Shown piece after piece: positions 26,655-36,433 of a stretch of 64,000 nt of DNA. The notes under the pieces were generated by a model. The model saw only the letters and a program-made list of their open reading frames with translations. It was not told where the DNA came from and ran no database searches. The DNA is taken from NCBI GenBank assembly GCA_020634855.1, contig JACKAU010000003.1, positions 970,774 to 1,034,773 of the forward strand. Direction: 5' to 3'. Within the stretch, counting starts at the first letter, position 1; every line of letters starts with the position of its first letter. The DNA is from Anaerolineales bacterium (GTDB taxonomy: Bacteria; Chloroflexota; Anaerolineae; 4572-78; J111). Made by a program: the position numbers and the translations under genes.

Positions 26655-27579
26655 GGATAAGAATCTCCCATTAGTTTCCATTGTGACCCCGACTTATAAT
26701 CAAGCCAGGTATCTAGAAGAAACCATTCAGAGTGTATTACAGCAAGATTATCCTAATATTGAATACATTGTCCTTAATGATGGTTCAACGGACGAGACCG
26801 AAGAAATCCTCAAAAAGTATGATGGTCAAATTATTTGGGAGTCGCACGAAAATATTGGACAAACGCCCACAATTAACAAAGGTTGGCGTTTATCCCAAGG
26901 ACAGATCATCGCCTACATCAATTCAGATGACACCTATATCGTTCCCGATGCTATCAGAAAAGGTGTGGAATTCTTGCTGGCTAATCCTGATGTGGCGGTG
27001 GTCTATGGGGATGCGTACGAAATTGATGAGTCTGGTAAAATTGTTAAGTATCACAGCGCCCCCGACTGCGATTTTACTGCTTTAGTCAAGAATTGGATTC
27101 GAACGCTCAATTGGCAGATTGTACAGCCTTCAACATTTATCCGGCGCGAAATCTTGGATGAGGTCGGCTATCTCGATCCATCGATTTACTATGCTATGGA
27201 TTTAGAGTATTGGCTTCGAATAGGTACAAAAAATTTCAAAATCGCTCATTTAGCCGAGCCATTGTCCTGTTATCGGTTACATAGCGAGTCGAAAACCGTC
27301 TCCACTCACGCAAAAAATGCGCCTGACTTTGTCAATATTTATAACAAAATTTTTGAACGTAGCGACTTGCCGAAGGAATTTCGTGACTTGCGTCGGCAAG
27401 CCAAAAGTGGCGCTTACTTGCGAACCGCCAAAGCCTACCATGCGGCATTAGATTATGAACAGTCTCGCCACTATATGTTGAAGGGATTTAGCATCTATCC
27501 CCCTAATATCAGTTGGATTTGGCTCAAGAGATTGTTAGTAACATATTTTAAGCAGGGATCGCCTCAACACCTGGGCTAA
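26647..27579 (+). CDS. GT2 family glycosyltransferase
   Basis: 310 aa. VSIVTPTYNQARYL, LNDGSTDETE and the metal site YINSDD are present, with LDEVGYLDPSIYYAMDLEYWLR as the acceptor-side motif. It resembles WcaA/PgaC-like soluble GT2 enzymes. It overlaps the epimerase by 8 bp, consistent with coupled expression. Confidence 0.9.
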   Translation: MIKDKNLPLVSIVTPTYNQARYLEETIQSVLQQDYPNIEYIVLNDGSTDETEEILKKYDGQIIWESHENIGQTPTINKGWRLSQGQIIAYINSDDTYIVPDAIRKGVEFLLANPDVAVVYGDAYEIDESGKIVKYHSAPDCDFTALVKNWIRTLNWQIVQPSTFIRREILDEVGYLDPSIYYAMDLEYWLRIGTKNFKIAHLAEPLSCYRLHSESKTVSTHAKNAPDFVNIYNKIFERSDLPKEFRDLRRQAKSGAYLRTAKAYHAALDYEQSRHYMLKGFSIYPPNISWIWLKRLLVTYFKQGSPQHLG

Positions 27580-27590
27580 AGGCTGAGTAA

Positions 27591-28865
27591 GTGGCTCGTA
27601 AATCACTATTATACAAAGCGTTTATACTCGCCGGAATTTCATTGACGGGGGTGGTTTTAGGACTTATTTTAGCCGAGATTGGTCTACGCTGGCTCATACC
27701 TTACCAACCAGGCGAACCTAACCCCTGGGAAAAATATGTAGGTTGGGCGGGACATCCCTATGAAATAAAGCGTCCCAATTCTCCCCGCGTGGAAACCAAA
27801 TTGATCAATTATAACCAGAATGGAATTCGGGATGATGCCCATACTTATGACAAGCCAAAAAATACGTATCGTATCTTGCTTATTGGAGATTCCTATGTGG
27901 AAAGTGAACAAACGGGTTTAGCCGAAACTTTTCACAAAAGGCTCGAGAATTTACTAAACAGTGGAAGTCAACAAGACAGTTGTAAATATGAGGTTGTTGC
28001 TGCGGGAGGCTGGGGTTGGGGAACCGATCAAGAGTTACTGTATTTTGAACACGAGGGGTACAAATATCAGCCGGATTTGACGATGCTGATGTTCGTCTAC
28101 AACGATGTCTGCAACAATTATGTTTCTTGTGAAGCGCGTGTTGAAGGGCAACCGGCAAATAATGTCTTAAAACCCTATTTTACTGTAGAAAAAGACCAGT
28201 TGGTTTTGAATCATTTCCCTTATGAAAACCCCGTTTCAAGCTGGAAATATGGCGACTCACTCGGGGGTAGATTGTATAGGAATTTGAGAGTGTTCCAATT
28301 TAGTTATGAAGGGTTGGCCGGTATGGGGTTTATTGGGGCAGGCGACACAACCCAACGTCTCGACGCCGACACTGAAGCTCATCCGGCGACCTATATTTAC
28401 GCCGATGAATATTCGGACGACTATTTACAAGCTTGGACGCTAACGAAGGATTTGCTCCGCAGATTTAAGAATAGTGTTCAAGAAAATAACTCCAAATTCG
28501 TCTTGGTTTCGGCTAGTACGGATTTCGTAACATACCCTGAAGCTTGGTCGGCCTATACCGATGTGTATCCGCAGCTTAAAGCTCAGACTTGGAACTGGGA
28601 AAAACCTGATCTGATTTTAGAAGATTTTGCGAAACAGGAAGCCATTCCGTTTGTTCCATTGCAGCCTGGATTTAAGGCCTTGGCATCATCCGAAAGCGAA
28701 AGATTGCACATACCCATTGACCAACATTGGTCTCCAAAAGGACACGAAGTCGCCGCCAAACTTTTGCAGGAGTCTTTGTTTGATTTAGGCGTTGTATCAG
28801 ACCCTGCTCAGGGAACAGACCAGAACGAAAATTCTTGTCTCAACCCATCGTTCAAGGATAGTTAA
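27591..28865 (+). CDS. SGNH/GDSL-type hydrolase-like membrane-anchored protein
   Basis: 424 aa, GTG start. An N-terminal anchor (about 10-32) precedes an SGNH-like domain with the catalytic-block sequence LLIGDSYVE (about 100-108), a conserved Asn region (MFVYNDVCNNYV) and a C-terminal DQHWSPKGHEVAA carrying the Asp/His pair. This is the AlgX/AlgJ-like or acyl-esterase arrangement, active outside the membrane. It probably adds or removes acyl groups on the exported glycan. Spacing to the flanking genes is 11 bp and 1 bp. Confidence 0.75.
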   Translation: MARKSLLYKAFILAGISLTGVVLGLILAEIGLRWLIPYQPGEPNPWEKYVGWAGHPYEIKRPNSPRVETKLINYNQNGIRDDAHTYDKPKNTYRILLIGDSYVESEQTGLAETFHKRLENLLNSGSQQDSCKYEVVAAGGWGWGTDQELLYFEHEGYKYQPDLTMLMFVYNDVCNNYVSCEARVEGQPANNVLKPYFTVEKDQLVLNHFPYENPVSSWKYGDSLGGRLYRNLRVFQFSYEGLAGMGFIGAGDTTQRLDADTEAHPATYIYADEYSDDYLQAWTLTKDLLRRFKNSVQENNSKFVLVSASTDFVTYPEAWSAYTDVYPQLKAQTWNWEKPDLILEDFAKQEAIPFVPLQPGFKALASSESERLHIPIDQHWSPKGHEVAAKLLQESLFDLGVVSDPAQGTDQNENSCLNPSFKDS

Positions 28866-28866
28866 T

Positions 28867-30402
28867 TTGGAACCATTAGCTCGCAGAACGATTAATAATT
28901 CTGTTTTTAATATGCTTGGATGGGCGTGGGCGACAGTTCTGAGTATTGTTGCCACCCGGTATATTGTTCAAGGATTAGGCCGAGAAGGTTATGGGATTCT
29001 AACCTTAGCTTTGAGCACCATCGGTTATTTTGCCATTCTTGATATGGGGTTGAACACGGCGGCCATTAAATTTATTGCTGAATACCACGCCAAACAAGAC
29101 CCGGATAGTCTAAATAAAGTCATCTGGACGACCTTGGTGGTCTTTAGTTTGGTGGGGTGTATTGGTTCGGCTTTGGCCATCGGGTTGATCAATACGATTG
29201 GTTTAGAGATTTTTCAAATAAAAGATGCGCCGATTGAAGAAGTCGAGTTCATTTTTTATGTCGTTGCTATAGGGTTACCTTTGAATTTGCTGGTGGGAGC
29301 TTTATCTTCAATCCCTAACGCGCTACAACGTTATGATATATCGAATCTGTTGGCTATTGGAATTACGACTACATCCACCTTAGTCACGCTGGCGTTATTA
29401 GCCCTGGGGTATGGTCTTAAATCGATAGTGCTACTCCAACTCGTTGTGACGATTGTTAGCTTTATCCCTCATATATATGTGGCCAAACGACTGATTCCTG
29501 AGTTGACAATCCGACCAACCTTTGCTTGGGACATTCTCAAGAGATTGTCTTCATTCGGAATATTTACCCTGAGTAGTAGAGTTGGGGCGATGCTGCTATT
29601 TCAATTTGATCGTTTGATGATCGGCATATTGTTAGGGGCAAGCTTTGTTACCTATTATGTTGTCCCCTTCAGTTTAAGCGTTCAACTTCACAGAATTGTT
29701 GTGAAAATTGCGGGTGTTTTATTTCCCGTGTCTAGCGCCCTTTCGAGCGTGGGCAGAATTAAAGAATTGGGGCAGCTGTATGCTAAAGCTATTAAGGTTA
29801 CCTTGACCATCAGTACCTTTGTGTGCGTTACCTTAGTCGTTTTCTCTTACGCTATCTTGGAAATTTGGATCGATCAACCTTTCGCCGAGACAAGTTGGTT
29901 GACTTTAGTTGTGTTAGCCTTGGGGTGGTATTTTATTTCGATCTCAGTGGTAGCCACAATTTTTTTGGATGGTTTCGGCAAACCTCACTTAATTGCTTTT
30001 GCTACCTTGTGTACCTCAGTAATTAATGTATTGGGCATCACCCTTCTCGTGCCGCAATATGGTATTAATGGGGCGGCGATAACAACCCTGCTTTATCTAC
30101 ACACATTGGCTCTAATGTATTATGTTGAAAACAATTTACTTGAACTGAATTCTTGGCTCCTTATTCGTGATATTTATCTGAAGATATGGAGCGCCGGGAT
30201 TATTGTCGGAGTCGCCAGTTATTACCTATTATTGCCTCAGGTTTTTAATCTATTAACTCTATTTACCGCCGTAGGCTTAAGTGCAGCTTTGTATTTGGCG
30301 CTTATATTTATCCTTAAAGTGTTTGATAACGATGAGCGAGAGTTAGCGCTAAAGTATCTAACTCGATTGATGTTTATGAAAAGAGTGGGCGAATTATCGT
30401 GA
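28867..30402 (+). CDS. oligosaccharide flippase (Wzx-like, MOP superfamily)
   Basis: 511 aa from a TTG at 28867, which has AAGGA 8 bases upstream and directly follows the previous stop. Upstream frame extensions overlap the SGNH gene and lack family sequence. Fourteen or so hydrophobic segments, with RYIVQGLGREGYGILTLA near the start and FQFDRLMIGILLGA in the middle, fit Wzx-like flippases. It would flip polyprenyl-linked oligosaccharide to the outer face. The next gene overlaps by 4 bp. Confidence 0.85.
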   Translation: MEPLARRTINNSVFNMLGWAWATVLSIVATRYIVQGLGREGYGILTLALSTIGYFAILDMGLNTAAIKFIAEYHAKQDPDSLNKVIWTTLVVFSLVGCIGSALAIGLINTIGLEIFQIKDAPIEEVEFIFYVVAIGLPLNLLVGALSSIPNALQRYDISNLLAIGITTTSTLVTLALLALGYGLKSIVLLQLVVTIVSFIPHIYVAKRLIPELTIRPTFAWDILKRLSSFGIFTLSSRVGAMLLFQFDRLMIGILLGASFVTYYVVPFSLSVQLHRIVVKIAGVLFPVSSALSSVGRIKELGQLYAKAIKVTLTISTFVCVTLVVFSYAILEIWIDQPFAETSWLTLVVLALGWYFISISVVATIFLDGFGKPHLIAFATLCTSVINVLGITLLVPQYGINGAAITTLLYLHTLALMYYVENNLLELNSWLLIRDIYLKIWSAGIIVGVASYYLLLPQVFNLLTLFTAVGLSAALYLALIFILKVFDNDERELALKYLTRLMFMKRVGELS

Positions 30403-31073
30403 AATTGATTGCGCCTTGTGGCGTGGCTCCTATTGTAGAAGAAGATGTTGTAGCCATAGATATTGATTGTGGTTATTTAGTCAAGAGTAAAGCGGTATCA
30501 TCCGCGGAAGTTCACTATGTTATTGGCGACTTGAATTACCTGCCTTTTCGTAGTCAAAGTTTTATGACTGTAAATTGTTGGAATGTACTGGAACATTTGG
30601 GGACAAAAGAACAGGTTATCGATGAACTTAGCCGGGTTTCAAAATGTGGGGCTGATTTAGATTTCAGCGCTGGAATTAGAGCAGGCGATCAATTTTTAGG
30701 ACGATTGAGTAGAAATTACAATCGAATTGTCACGCAAGGGTTTCATCGCTGGACAGCGCCGAGTGCCGAATACATTAGATTAATTAGTAAAGATTATCAA
30801 ATCACCCAACTCGATTATCCGTGTGCCGCAAATTTGATCATTTTGGTGGCCCTAATGGATATATTTGGACTAACGGTGAGTGAAGCCGCTGAATGGCAAG
30901 GCAAAGGTAAACGATTAGGTCGCGCCCAATTTATATCGAACCGTATCGGGCGTTTTATACAGCCGGCGTTTAATTTGTTCAAAAAGAGTGAGTATTGGCG
31001 CGAATTACTGTCACAAACGGTAATTATTCAAGCTTTGCGCAAACAGCGATGCCCAGGGGAGAAAATGGTCTAA
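30399..31073 (+). CDS. methyltransferase-like protein lacking the N-terminal SAM motif
   Basis: 224 aa, GTG start overlapping the flippase stop. VVAIDID, VIGDLNYLPFRSQSFMTVNCWNVLEHL and a helical C-terminus match the second half of a class I SAM methyltransferase (Methyltransf_11-like). The glycine-rich motif I that should precede VVAIDID is absent; only about 16 residues lie before it. Either the fold is minimal, or the gene has lost its 5' end, or it is a non-catalytic partner of the intact methyltransferase encoded 2 bp downstream. Confidence 0.6.
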   Translation: MKLIAPCGVAPIVEEDVVAIDIDCGYLVKSKAVSSAEVHYVIGDLNYLPFRSQSFMTVNCWNVLEHLGTKEQVIDELSRVSKCGADLDFSAGIRAGDQFLGRLSRNYNRIVTQGFHRWTAPSAEYIRLISKDYQITQLDYPCAANLIILVALMDIFGLTVSEAAEWQGKGKRLGRAQFISNRIGRFIQPAFNLFKKSEYWRELLSQTVIIQALRKQRCPGEKMV

Positions 31074-31075
31074 GA

Positions 31076-31891
31076 ATGGATGTGCTTGATGAACTGTTGA
31101 TTGATTATTACCGTTCTCCCGCATTAGCGCTTTGGCGAGGCATTGAGGCTCGCCTGCTGAGGGAACTTGAGTGGCCGTCCGCTGTACTTGATGTGGCATG
31201 TGGGACGGGGTTTTTCGCTCAAAAAGTAACATCAAATTTCTTAGCCGGATTCGATTTGGCCGGTCACGTGCTCAAGGAAGCTGAACAACGGCAAGTCTAT
31301 CCGATTTTGGCCCAAGCTAATGCGTACAATTTTCCCTATCCTGATAACACCTTTGCGGGCGTTTTTAGCAATTGTGCGGTTGAGCATATGCCAGATATCG
31401 ATACGGTTGTTTCCGAAATATCCAGAGTCTTAGTCCCCGGCGGTAAATTCATATTTACCGTACCGAGTGAGAAGTTTACGGATTGGCTTTTCTTTCCGTG
31501 GTTGAGGCGTCAATTGGGACAACAGGTTGAAGCTGAAGCGCATGCCAAGTGGTTTAACACTTATCAAGAACATTACCATATTGACTCATGCCAAGTTTGG
31601 GAAGAACGCTTATGTAAGGCCGGTTTGCAACTTGAACATTGCCAATATTACATGCCCTTCATCAGCATGCTCATTTTTTCCTTTTTGGATGATATTTGGA
31701 AAGGCCCTTTAGAGGGTCAACCTATACGGAATTTTGTGTGTGTTGGTATTCGTAAAGTGTCTCTTGAATTAATAACGCCGCCGTTGTCTCGAAAGATATG
31801 GTCTCTTATTTTACGACCATTTTATCGACTTAACGTTCCTGTTGCCAAACAAGGGGCCGGGCTGCTTATAATTGCTACCAAGCCGGAGTGA
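31076..31891 (+). CDS. class I SAM-dependent methyltransferase
   Basis: 271 aa. Motif I VLDVACGTGFFAQKV, then the FSNCAVEHMPDID and LVPGGKFIFTVPSE blocks are complete. The ATG at 31076 follows the upstream stop by 2 bp. The longer C-terminal region is typical of sugar- or lipid-carrier-acting methyltransferases in polysaccharide loci. It probably methylates a glycan residue or terminates chains; the target is inferred from context. Confidence 0.85.
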   Translation: MDVLDELLIDYYRSPALALWRGIEARLLRELEWPSAVLDVACGTGFFAQKVTSNFLAGFDLAGHVLKEAEQRQVYPILAQANAYNFPYPDNTFAGVFSNCAVEHMPDIDTVVSEISRVLVPGGKFIFTVPSEKFTDWLFFPWLRRQLGQQVEAEAHAKWFNTYQEHYHIDSCQVWEERLCKAGLQLEHCQYYMPFISMLIFSFLDDIWKGPLEGQPIRNFVCVGIRKVSLELITPPLSRKIWSLILRPFYRLNVPVAKQGAGLLIIATKPE

Positions 31892-31992
31892 TCAGCAGAT
31901 CGCAGTGTTCTGATTGGAGTGAAGCACGAAGTCGTATCGAAGGGTGTGTGTAATCTACGGATTATATCAGCTTATAGTGATGAGGGAAGCCA

Positions 31993-33210
31993 TTGTCTAA
32001 GGTTGCCATAAACGCCTGCCAATTGTGGCCTGGTCAGGTTGGTGGAGTCGAGACCTATCTACGCGCCCTGGTTAACTATCTCCCGTCTGATAGAAATTCC
32101 TTAGACTATGTATTGTTAGCCCAATCCGAAAGCAAAAGCGCTTTAGAGGAATTTCTCGATCCGAATTGGCAGACAATTTTACTGCCTTCCCCGCCATTAA
32201 AAACTGTCTCACATCCCATATCCTATCGCTTAAAAAGAAAGTTCGCCCATTGGCGCAAAGTACCTTACCCACCAACTCCACACGAGAAATCGATTAATAA
32301 CATCATTGAGACTGCAGAAATCGATCTCGTTCATTTTCCGCAGACAAATATTTATCCGCTTTCCTTGAATATCCCCTGTGTGTTAACCTTTTGGGACATG
32401 CAGCATGAATTTTTCCCGGAATTTTTTTCAGAAGACATCCTGAAGTGGCGTCTAGCCACCTATGAGCCATCGGTTCATAAAGCTAAATTGATTATTGTAG
32501 CTAGTCAGTTCACTAAACAATCGTTGATAGATAAATACAATGTTTGTGCAGAAAAAATCAGGGTCATTCCTTTTGGCGTCTCAATGGAATTCCTGCAGCC
32601 TCTCGATGAATCAACCTTATTTCAGGTAAGAAAATTGTATAATCTACCAGAAAAGTATTTTTTCTATCCGGCCGCATCCTATCCCCATAAAAACCATGGC
32701 CGATTACTGGAGGCTTTCAATCACGTTAGATCCTCATTTCCGGATGTAAAGCTTGTCTTAACGGGAATGGTGCATAGCGCTGAGAATGATATTCAACAGT
32801 TAATTTTGGACCTCAATTTGGCATCAGCAGTTTTAAGACTGGGCTATATTCCTTATGAACATCTGCCTTATCTTTATAAAGATGCGATTAGTCTAATATT
32901 TCCCTCAATGTTTGAGGGATATGGTATTCCAGTATTGGAGGCAATGACCTTGGGCTGTCCCGTAATCTGTTCAAATACAACGTCTTTGCCTGAATTGGTC
33001 GGAAAAGCCGCCATATCGATAGATCCCCTAAATATTGATGCTATGATTAACAGTATGCAAGAAGTGTTACAAAAACCAGAATTACGTAAAATGTTGGCTG
33101 AAGCGGGTCGACAACGAGCAGAAACATTTTCATGGTCACAAGGAATATCACAAACGCTGGCGGTGTATAAAGAAGTGCTTGAGCAACAGAAAATGGATAC
33201 TGTCAACTAA
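31993..33210 (+). CDS. GT4 family glycosyltransferase
   Basis: 405 aa, GT-B fold. The start is TTG with GAGGGA 5 bases before it. The N-terminal GGVETYLRAL motif binds the acceptor side. The C-terminal donor domain shows FFYPAASYPHKNHGRLLEAF and the E-x7-E loop SMFEGYGIPVLEAMTLGCPV. It resembles mannosyltransferases of WbaZ/MtfB type. About 100 bp of unremarkable sequence separates it from the methyltransferase. Confidence 0.9.
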   Translation: MSKVAINACQLWPGQVGGVETYLRALVNYLPSDRNSLDYVLLAQSESKSALEEFLDPNWQTILLPSPPLKTVSHPISYRLKRKFAHWRKVPYPPTPHEKSINNIIETAEIDLVHFPQTNIYPLSLNIPCVLTFWDMQHEFFPEFFSEDILKWRLATYEPSVHKAKLIIVASQFTKQSLIDKYNVCAEKIRVIPFGVSMEFLQPLDESTLFQVRKLYNLPEKYFFYPAASYPHKNHGRLLEAFNHVRSSFPDVKLVLTGMVHSAENDIQQLILDLNLASAVLRLGYIPYEHLPYLYKDAISLIFPSMFEGYGIPVLEAMTLGCPVICSNTTSLPELVGKAAISIDPLNIDAMINSMQEVLQKPELRKMLAEAGRQRAETFSWSQGISQTLAVYKEVLEQQKMDTVN

Positions 33211-33434
33211 ATCTTTTGTTAGAATGAATAGGTGATCGGTAAGAGCTTTTTCGTGGTAATAAAGATTTAACAATGTGATGTTTCTTAAAAATACGCTTGA
33301 TTTTGTCAAAAATTGGGTAATAATCCCTTCAGACGTATTACTAATACCAAAGAATTATTGACGATTCTGTGTTATATATGATACGCTTGCTTCAACTTGG
33401 CAGTATCCAGTACTAATTTTTAGATAATAATTTC

Positions 33435-33440
33435 GGAGGT
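33435..33440 (+). promoter_or_regulatory. strong ribosome binding site of the secreted repeat protein
   Basis: GGAGGT nine bases before the ATG at 33450, much stronger than the sites of the surrounding glycosyltransferases. A weak TTGACG box (33358-33363) with a TGATAC-like -10 lies upstream, so the gene probably has its own promoter. Confidence 0.6.
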
Positions 33441-33449
33441 CCGATCTAT

Positions 33450-35210
33450 ATGAAGAAATTGATTGTAGTTTTTACCATCACTCTGATGATTTTATTTGCG
33501 GCAACACCTACCTTTGCGGCGGGTCCTGAGTCACCGCCTCTACAAGGGGTGTTGGCAGTCGATGATTTGTCATCCACGGTTCGGGTTCAGGACTTTAGTG
33601 GTTCGTCAAATCAAATAGCGATCAAATACTATAATGAAAGCGGTACCGAAACTTCAGGTAAGAGTACCACACTAAATACATATAGTGGCACTACCATCGA
33701 TCAAAAGACCGATATTGCGGCTACTAGTTTCAGAGGTTCTGGAGTTATCGAAGCCGCTGGCGACTCGGGTGCAGTTGCCCTGCTCTACTCTAGTGCGGGT
33801 AGTTCGGCTGGGTCAAACTACCGCTCAGACGTTTATCCAACCGCTGTAGATTTTTCAGAAGCAGTTGGCGCCAATGTTTATCTGCCTCAAGTCGTCGGTA
33901 ACGTTAGTGATTCGGGGACTGGTACTACGGTCAACGACACCGTCGCAGTTATGAACACTACTGATCAAGCGGCTACAGGTACCGCTACCTTCACACCATT
34001 GGCTGGAGGTGCTTCCAAGACAGTCAATTTAAATATTCCAGCTTTTGCTAGCCAATATATCGACGCTGGTGCAGCATTGGGGAGCGGTTTCAACGGCTCT
34101 GCTAAGATTAGTATGAATAGTGGTCGTGAGGTTATGGCTGTTGTCAGTCGCACCTCGTCTGGTAGCGGTAAGAAATCACTTCAGGCCTTTGTAAGTGTCA
34201 CGAATGCTGCCACCGGAACTCCTATTAACTTCCCCCAGGTACTCAAGAACATCTCTGACTCTGGCTTTAGTTTTAGTACAGGGATTGCTTGTGTTAGTCT
34301 CGGAACCTCTGGCCAAATTACTGCAGTATATACACCAACGGGTAGCGGTTCATCCAAAAGTGAAACTAAATCAGGTTCAGTTATTCAATTTGACCAGAGA
34401 GCGAATAGCAATTTAGGGACAAAGTTCTTTGGCTCGGCTCGCTTAACGGTTAAATCAGGCGGTCCGTATGCTTGTATCATCAACAAAGTTGGACCAAGCA
34501 GCAGCAACCTACGCAATGACACTACACCTGGTGTAGTATCCGGTAGCGATGAAGTCTTCTTTCCCTTCTTCTTCAAAGGTACTAGCATTGGCGGGCAAAA
34601 CCAATCTTCCGCTATCCAGGTTCAAAGTTTGAATGGCGCCTTTACCGGTGAGGTAACTGCTCAGTTCTACAAGGATAGTGGTGGGTCACCGGTTTCCATT
34701 TCAAGTTCTGGAGCTACTGGTAAAACCTCTGCTGTAATTGATCCTCGCAGTAATAGCAGCTTGGCAAATGGCGCGTACTCGGTGCGTATTAAAGCCTCTG
34801 GTCGTTCATTAGTAGCTATTGCGAACACAACCGGTGCCGGTGGCAGTGGTGATATCCAGTCTTCATACAAAGGCATCAATCGCGGAAATGCTATTGCGCC
34901 TACAGCTTTGGAACTTACAGAAGAACCGACGGTTGAGCCAACAGTTGAACTGACATCGACAGCCGAACCGACAGAAGAGGCAACAGTTGAGCCGACAGCC
35001 GAACCGACAGAAGAGGCAACAGTTGAGCCGACGCAAGAACCAACAGTTGAGCCGACAGTTGAGCCGACGCAAGAACCAACAGTTGAGCCGACCGCCGAAC
35101 CGACGGTTGAGCCGACCGTCGAACCGACCGATGAGCCAACCGCCGAACCGACAGTTGAGCTTGATGGGCAAGGAGACGGGGCCGCTCCAGTGGACGATGG
35201 GGGCAAGTAA
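33450..35210 (+). CDS. secreted beta-sandwich repeat protein with EPTV-repeat tail
   Basis: 586 aa. The signal peptide (1-23, ending TFAA) is followed by about four repeats of roughly 110 residues. Each has a YLPQV/FPQVLKN/FFPFFFKG entry, an IQVQN-type strand, a T/S-rich middle and a FxGSAxIxS..AVV/AIAN end. I associate this LPxVxxN repeat with secreted Chloroflexota proteins; its function is unknown. Residues about 490-570 are EPTVEPT-type repeats, and the tail is short and acidic without a membrane anchor or sortase motif. It has its own strong ribosome site and a perfect terminator, so it is likely well expressed, perhaps as a sheath or surface component. Confidence 0.75.
   Translation: MKKLIVVFTITLMILFAATPTFAAGPESPPLQGVLAVDDLSSTVRVQDFSGSSNQIAIKYYNESGTETSGKSTTLNTYSGTTIDQKTDIAATSFRGSGVIEAAGDSGAVALLYSSAGSSAGSNYRSDVYPTAVDFSEAVGANVYLPQVVGNVSDSGTGTTVNDTVAVMNTTDQAATGTATFTPLAGGASKTVNLNIPAFASQYIDAGAALGSGFNGSAKISMNSGREVMAVVSRTSSGSGKKSLQAFVSVTNAATGTPINFPQVLKNISDSGFSFSTGIACVSLGTSGQITAVYTPTGSGSSKSETKSGSVIQFDQRANSNLGTKFFGSARLTVKSGGPYACIINKVGPSSSNLRNDTTPGVVSGSDEVFFPFFFKGTSIGGQNQSSAIQVQSLNGAFTGEVTAQFYKDSGGSPVSISSSGATGKTSAVIDPRSNSSLANGAYSVRIKASGRSLVAIANTTGAGGSGDIQSSYKGINRGNAIAPTALELTEEPTVEPTVELTSTAEPTEEATVEPTAEPTEEATVEPTQEPTVEPTVEPTQEPTVEPTAEPTVEPTVEPTDEPTAEPTVELDGQGDGAAPVDDGGK
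34920..35160 (+). repeat. EPTV-coding tandem repeat
   Basis: Multiples of a 12-base unit (GAACCGACAGTT / GAGCCGACGCAA and variants) encode Glu-Pro-Thr-X. Larger duplicated blocks such as the two CAACAGTTGAGCCGACG runs point to slippage or recombination, so the number of repeats may vary between strains. Confidence 0.85.
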
Positions 35211-35253
35211 GCATCTTAGAGTGCTAATCGTGTCCGGCAAGACTTTAAGTTAA

Positions 35254-35301
35254 AATAATAAAAAGGGTCACTCCTAATTAGGAGTGACCCTTTTTATTAT
35301 T
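35254..35301. terminator. perfect 48-bp palindromic bidirectional terminator
   Basis: A completely symmetrical sequence centred at 35277/35278: AATAATAAAAAGGGTCACTC on one side and its exact complement on the other, including A and T tracts for both directions. It separates the convergent secreted-protein gene and TPR gene. Confidence 0.95.
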
Positions 35302-35347
35302 GATTAGACCTGCTGGTTAGTGATTAACTCAATACCAATATCGAAAG

Positions 35348-36433
35348 TCAATTTTGGAGGAGAGTTATCATCTGCTCAATCTCCTCCGTTGCCTCTGGTT
35401 TATTTTCGGCTAAGTCTTGTAAATCTTCAATAGCTGTTGTAAACAAGTCTGTTCTTGTCTCATCATCTAACTCTTCAGATATTGATATCCCCTCTTGATA
35501 AGCCCCCAACGCCTTATCTGAGCTATCGGCAGCGACATAAAATAGGCCCAGGTTGAAACGTAAACGAGGTTCTGTAGGGTTTAAATCAATGGCCTGTTGA
35601 GTGACCTCGATTGCTGTGTCATAATTATTCAATTTGTAGTTTGCCCAACCTAACCCCCAGAGAGCATCACTATCATCAGCTTTTAGTAAAAGACTCTGCT
35701 GATAATCTGAGATAGCATCTTGGTAATTTTCTTGGCCCAAATATACGATGGCTCGACTGGCGTAAGCCCAGTAACGAGCAGGTTCAATCGCGATTGCTGC
35801 CGAGCATTCATTAATTGCTTGCTCAAATTCACCCAATTCGTAATAAATCAAGCATCGATTTGTGGATACGTCATAGCCGATCAGGGGACTCATTTCGCCC
35901 GCCGTTCTGAAGAAATTCAATGCTTCTTCATACTCTCCTTGAGTCTTCTTAATCCAGCCTTGATTGAAAATCGGTTCAGGTAATCCAGGATTTAACTCGG
36001 CTGCACGTTCGTAATCGGCCAAGGCCGAATCTAAATCACCTAATTGGGTGTAGGCATTTCCTCTATCGTTAAACGCCGAAGCCGACTCAGGATCCAAGGA
36101 AATGGCTTCCGAATAGCTTACAATCGCGTCTTCATACTGTCCTGCCTCAAATAGAACTGTGGCCTGTTGATAGGCTTCTACATAAGGATCGGGAGGTTGA
36201 ATAGGGCTATCAGGTAGAATTGGACTTGAGCCTTCTACATCTGAGCTGGTAGAAACAGTTTCTAACCCTTTAGCAGGATCCTCTGTGACCTCTGCTTCTG
36301 AGACGGGATCATTTCTGTTGAGAAAAAGAACAATTAGTATAGCTGTAATCAATATAAGGCCTATAACTAGCCAGGTTTGTGGCTTTGAAAAGATTGAGTT
36401 CGGTTTATTTGGGGGTTCATGGTTTAACTGCAC
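35348..36433 (-). CDS. membrane-anchored TPR protein
   Basis: 361 aa. A cytoplasmic N-terminus, one membrane helix (about 20-40) and an acidic Pro/Ser linker precede about seven tetratricopeptide repeats from residue 85 on (for example GQYEDAIVSYSEAISLDPES, GDLDSALADYERAAELNPG). TPR arrays scaffold protein complexes. In polysaccharide loci such proteins often help assembly or length control. It is the only minus-strand gene in the first half of the cluster, divergent from the GT4 gene at 36586. Confidence 0.85.
   Translation of the reverse strand: MQLNHEPPNKPNSIFSKPQTWLVIGLILITAILIVLFLNRNDPVSEAEVTEDPAKGLETVSTSSDVEGSSPILPDSPIQPPDPYVEAYQQATVLFEAGQYEDAIVSYSEAISLDPESASAFNDRGNAYTQLGDLDSALADYERAAELNPGLPEPIFNQGWIKKTQGEYEEALNFFRTAGEMSPLIGYDVSTNRCLIYYELGEFEQAINECSAAIAIEPARYWAYASRAIVYLGQENYQDAISDYQQSLLLKADDSDALWGLGWANYKLNNYDTAIEVTQQAIDLNPTEPRLRFNLGLFYVAADSSDKALGAYQEGISISEELDDETRTDLFTTAIEDLQDLAENKPEATEEIEQMITLLQN

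Noticed and set aside
34667..35206. Minus-strand frames with GS-V repeats opposite the EPTV tail
   Set aside because: Antisense of the EPTV repeat; no start signal, no sense outside the repeat.
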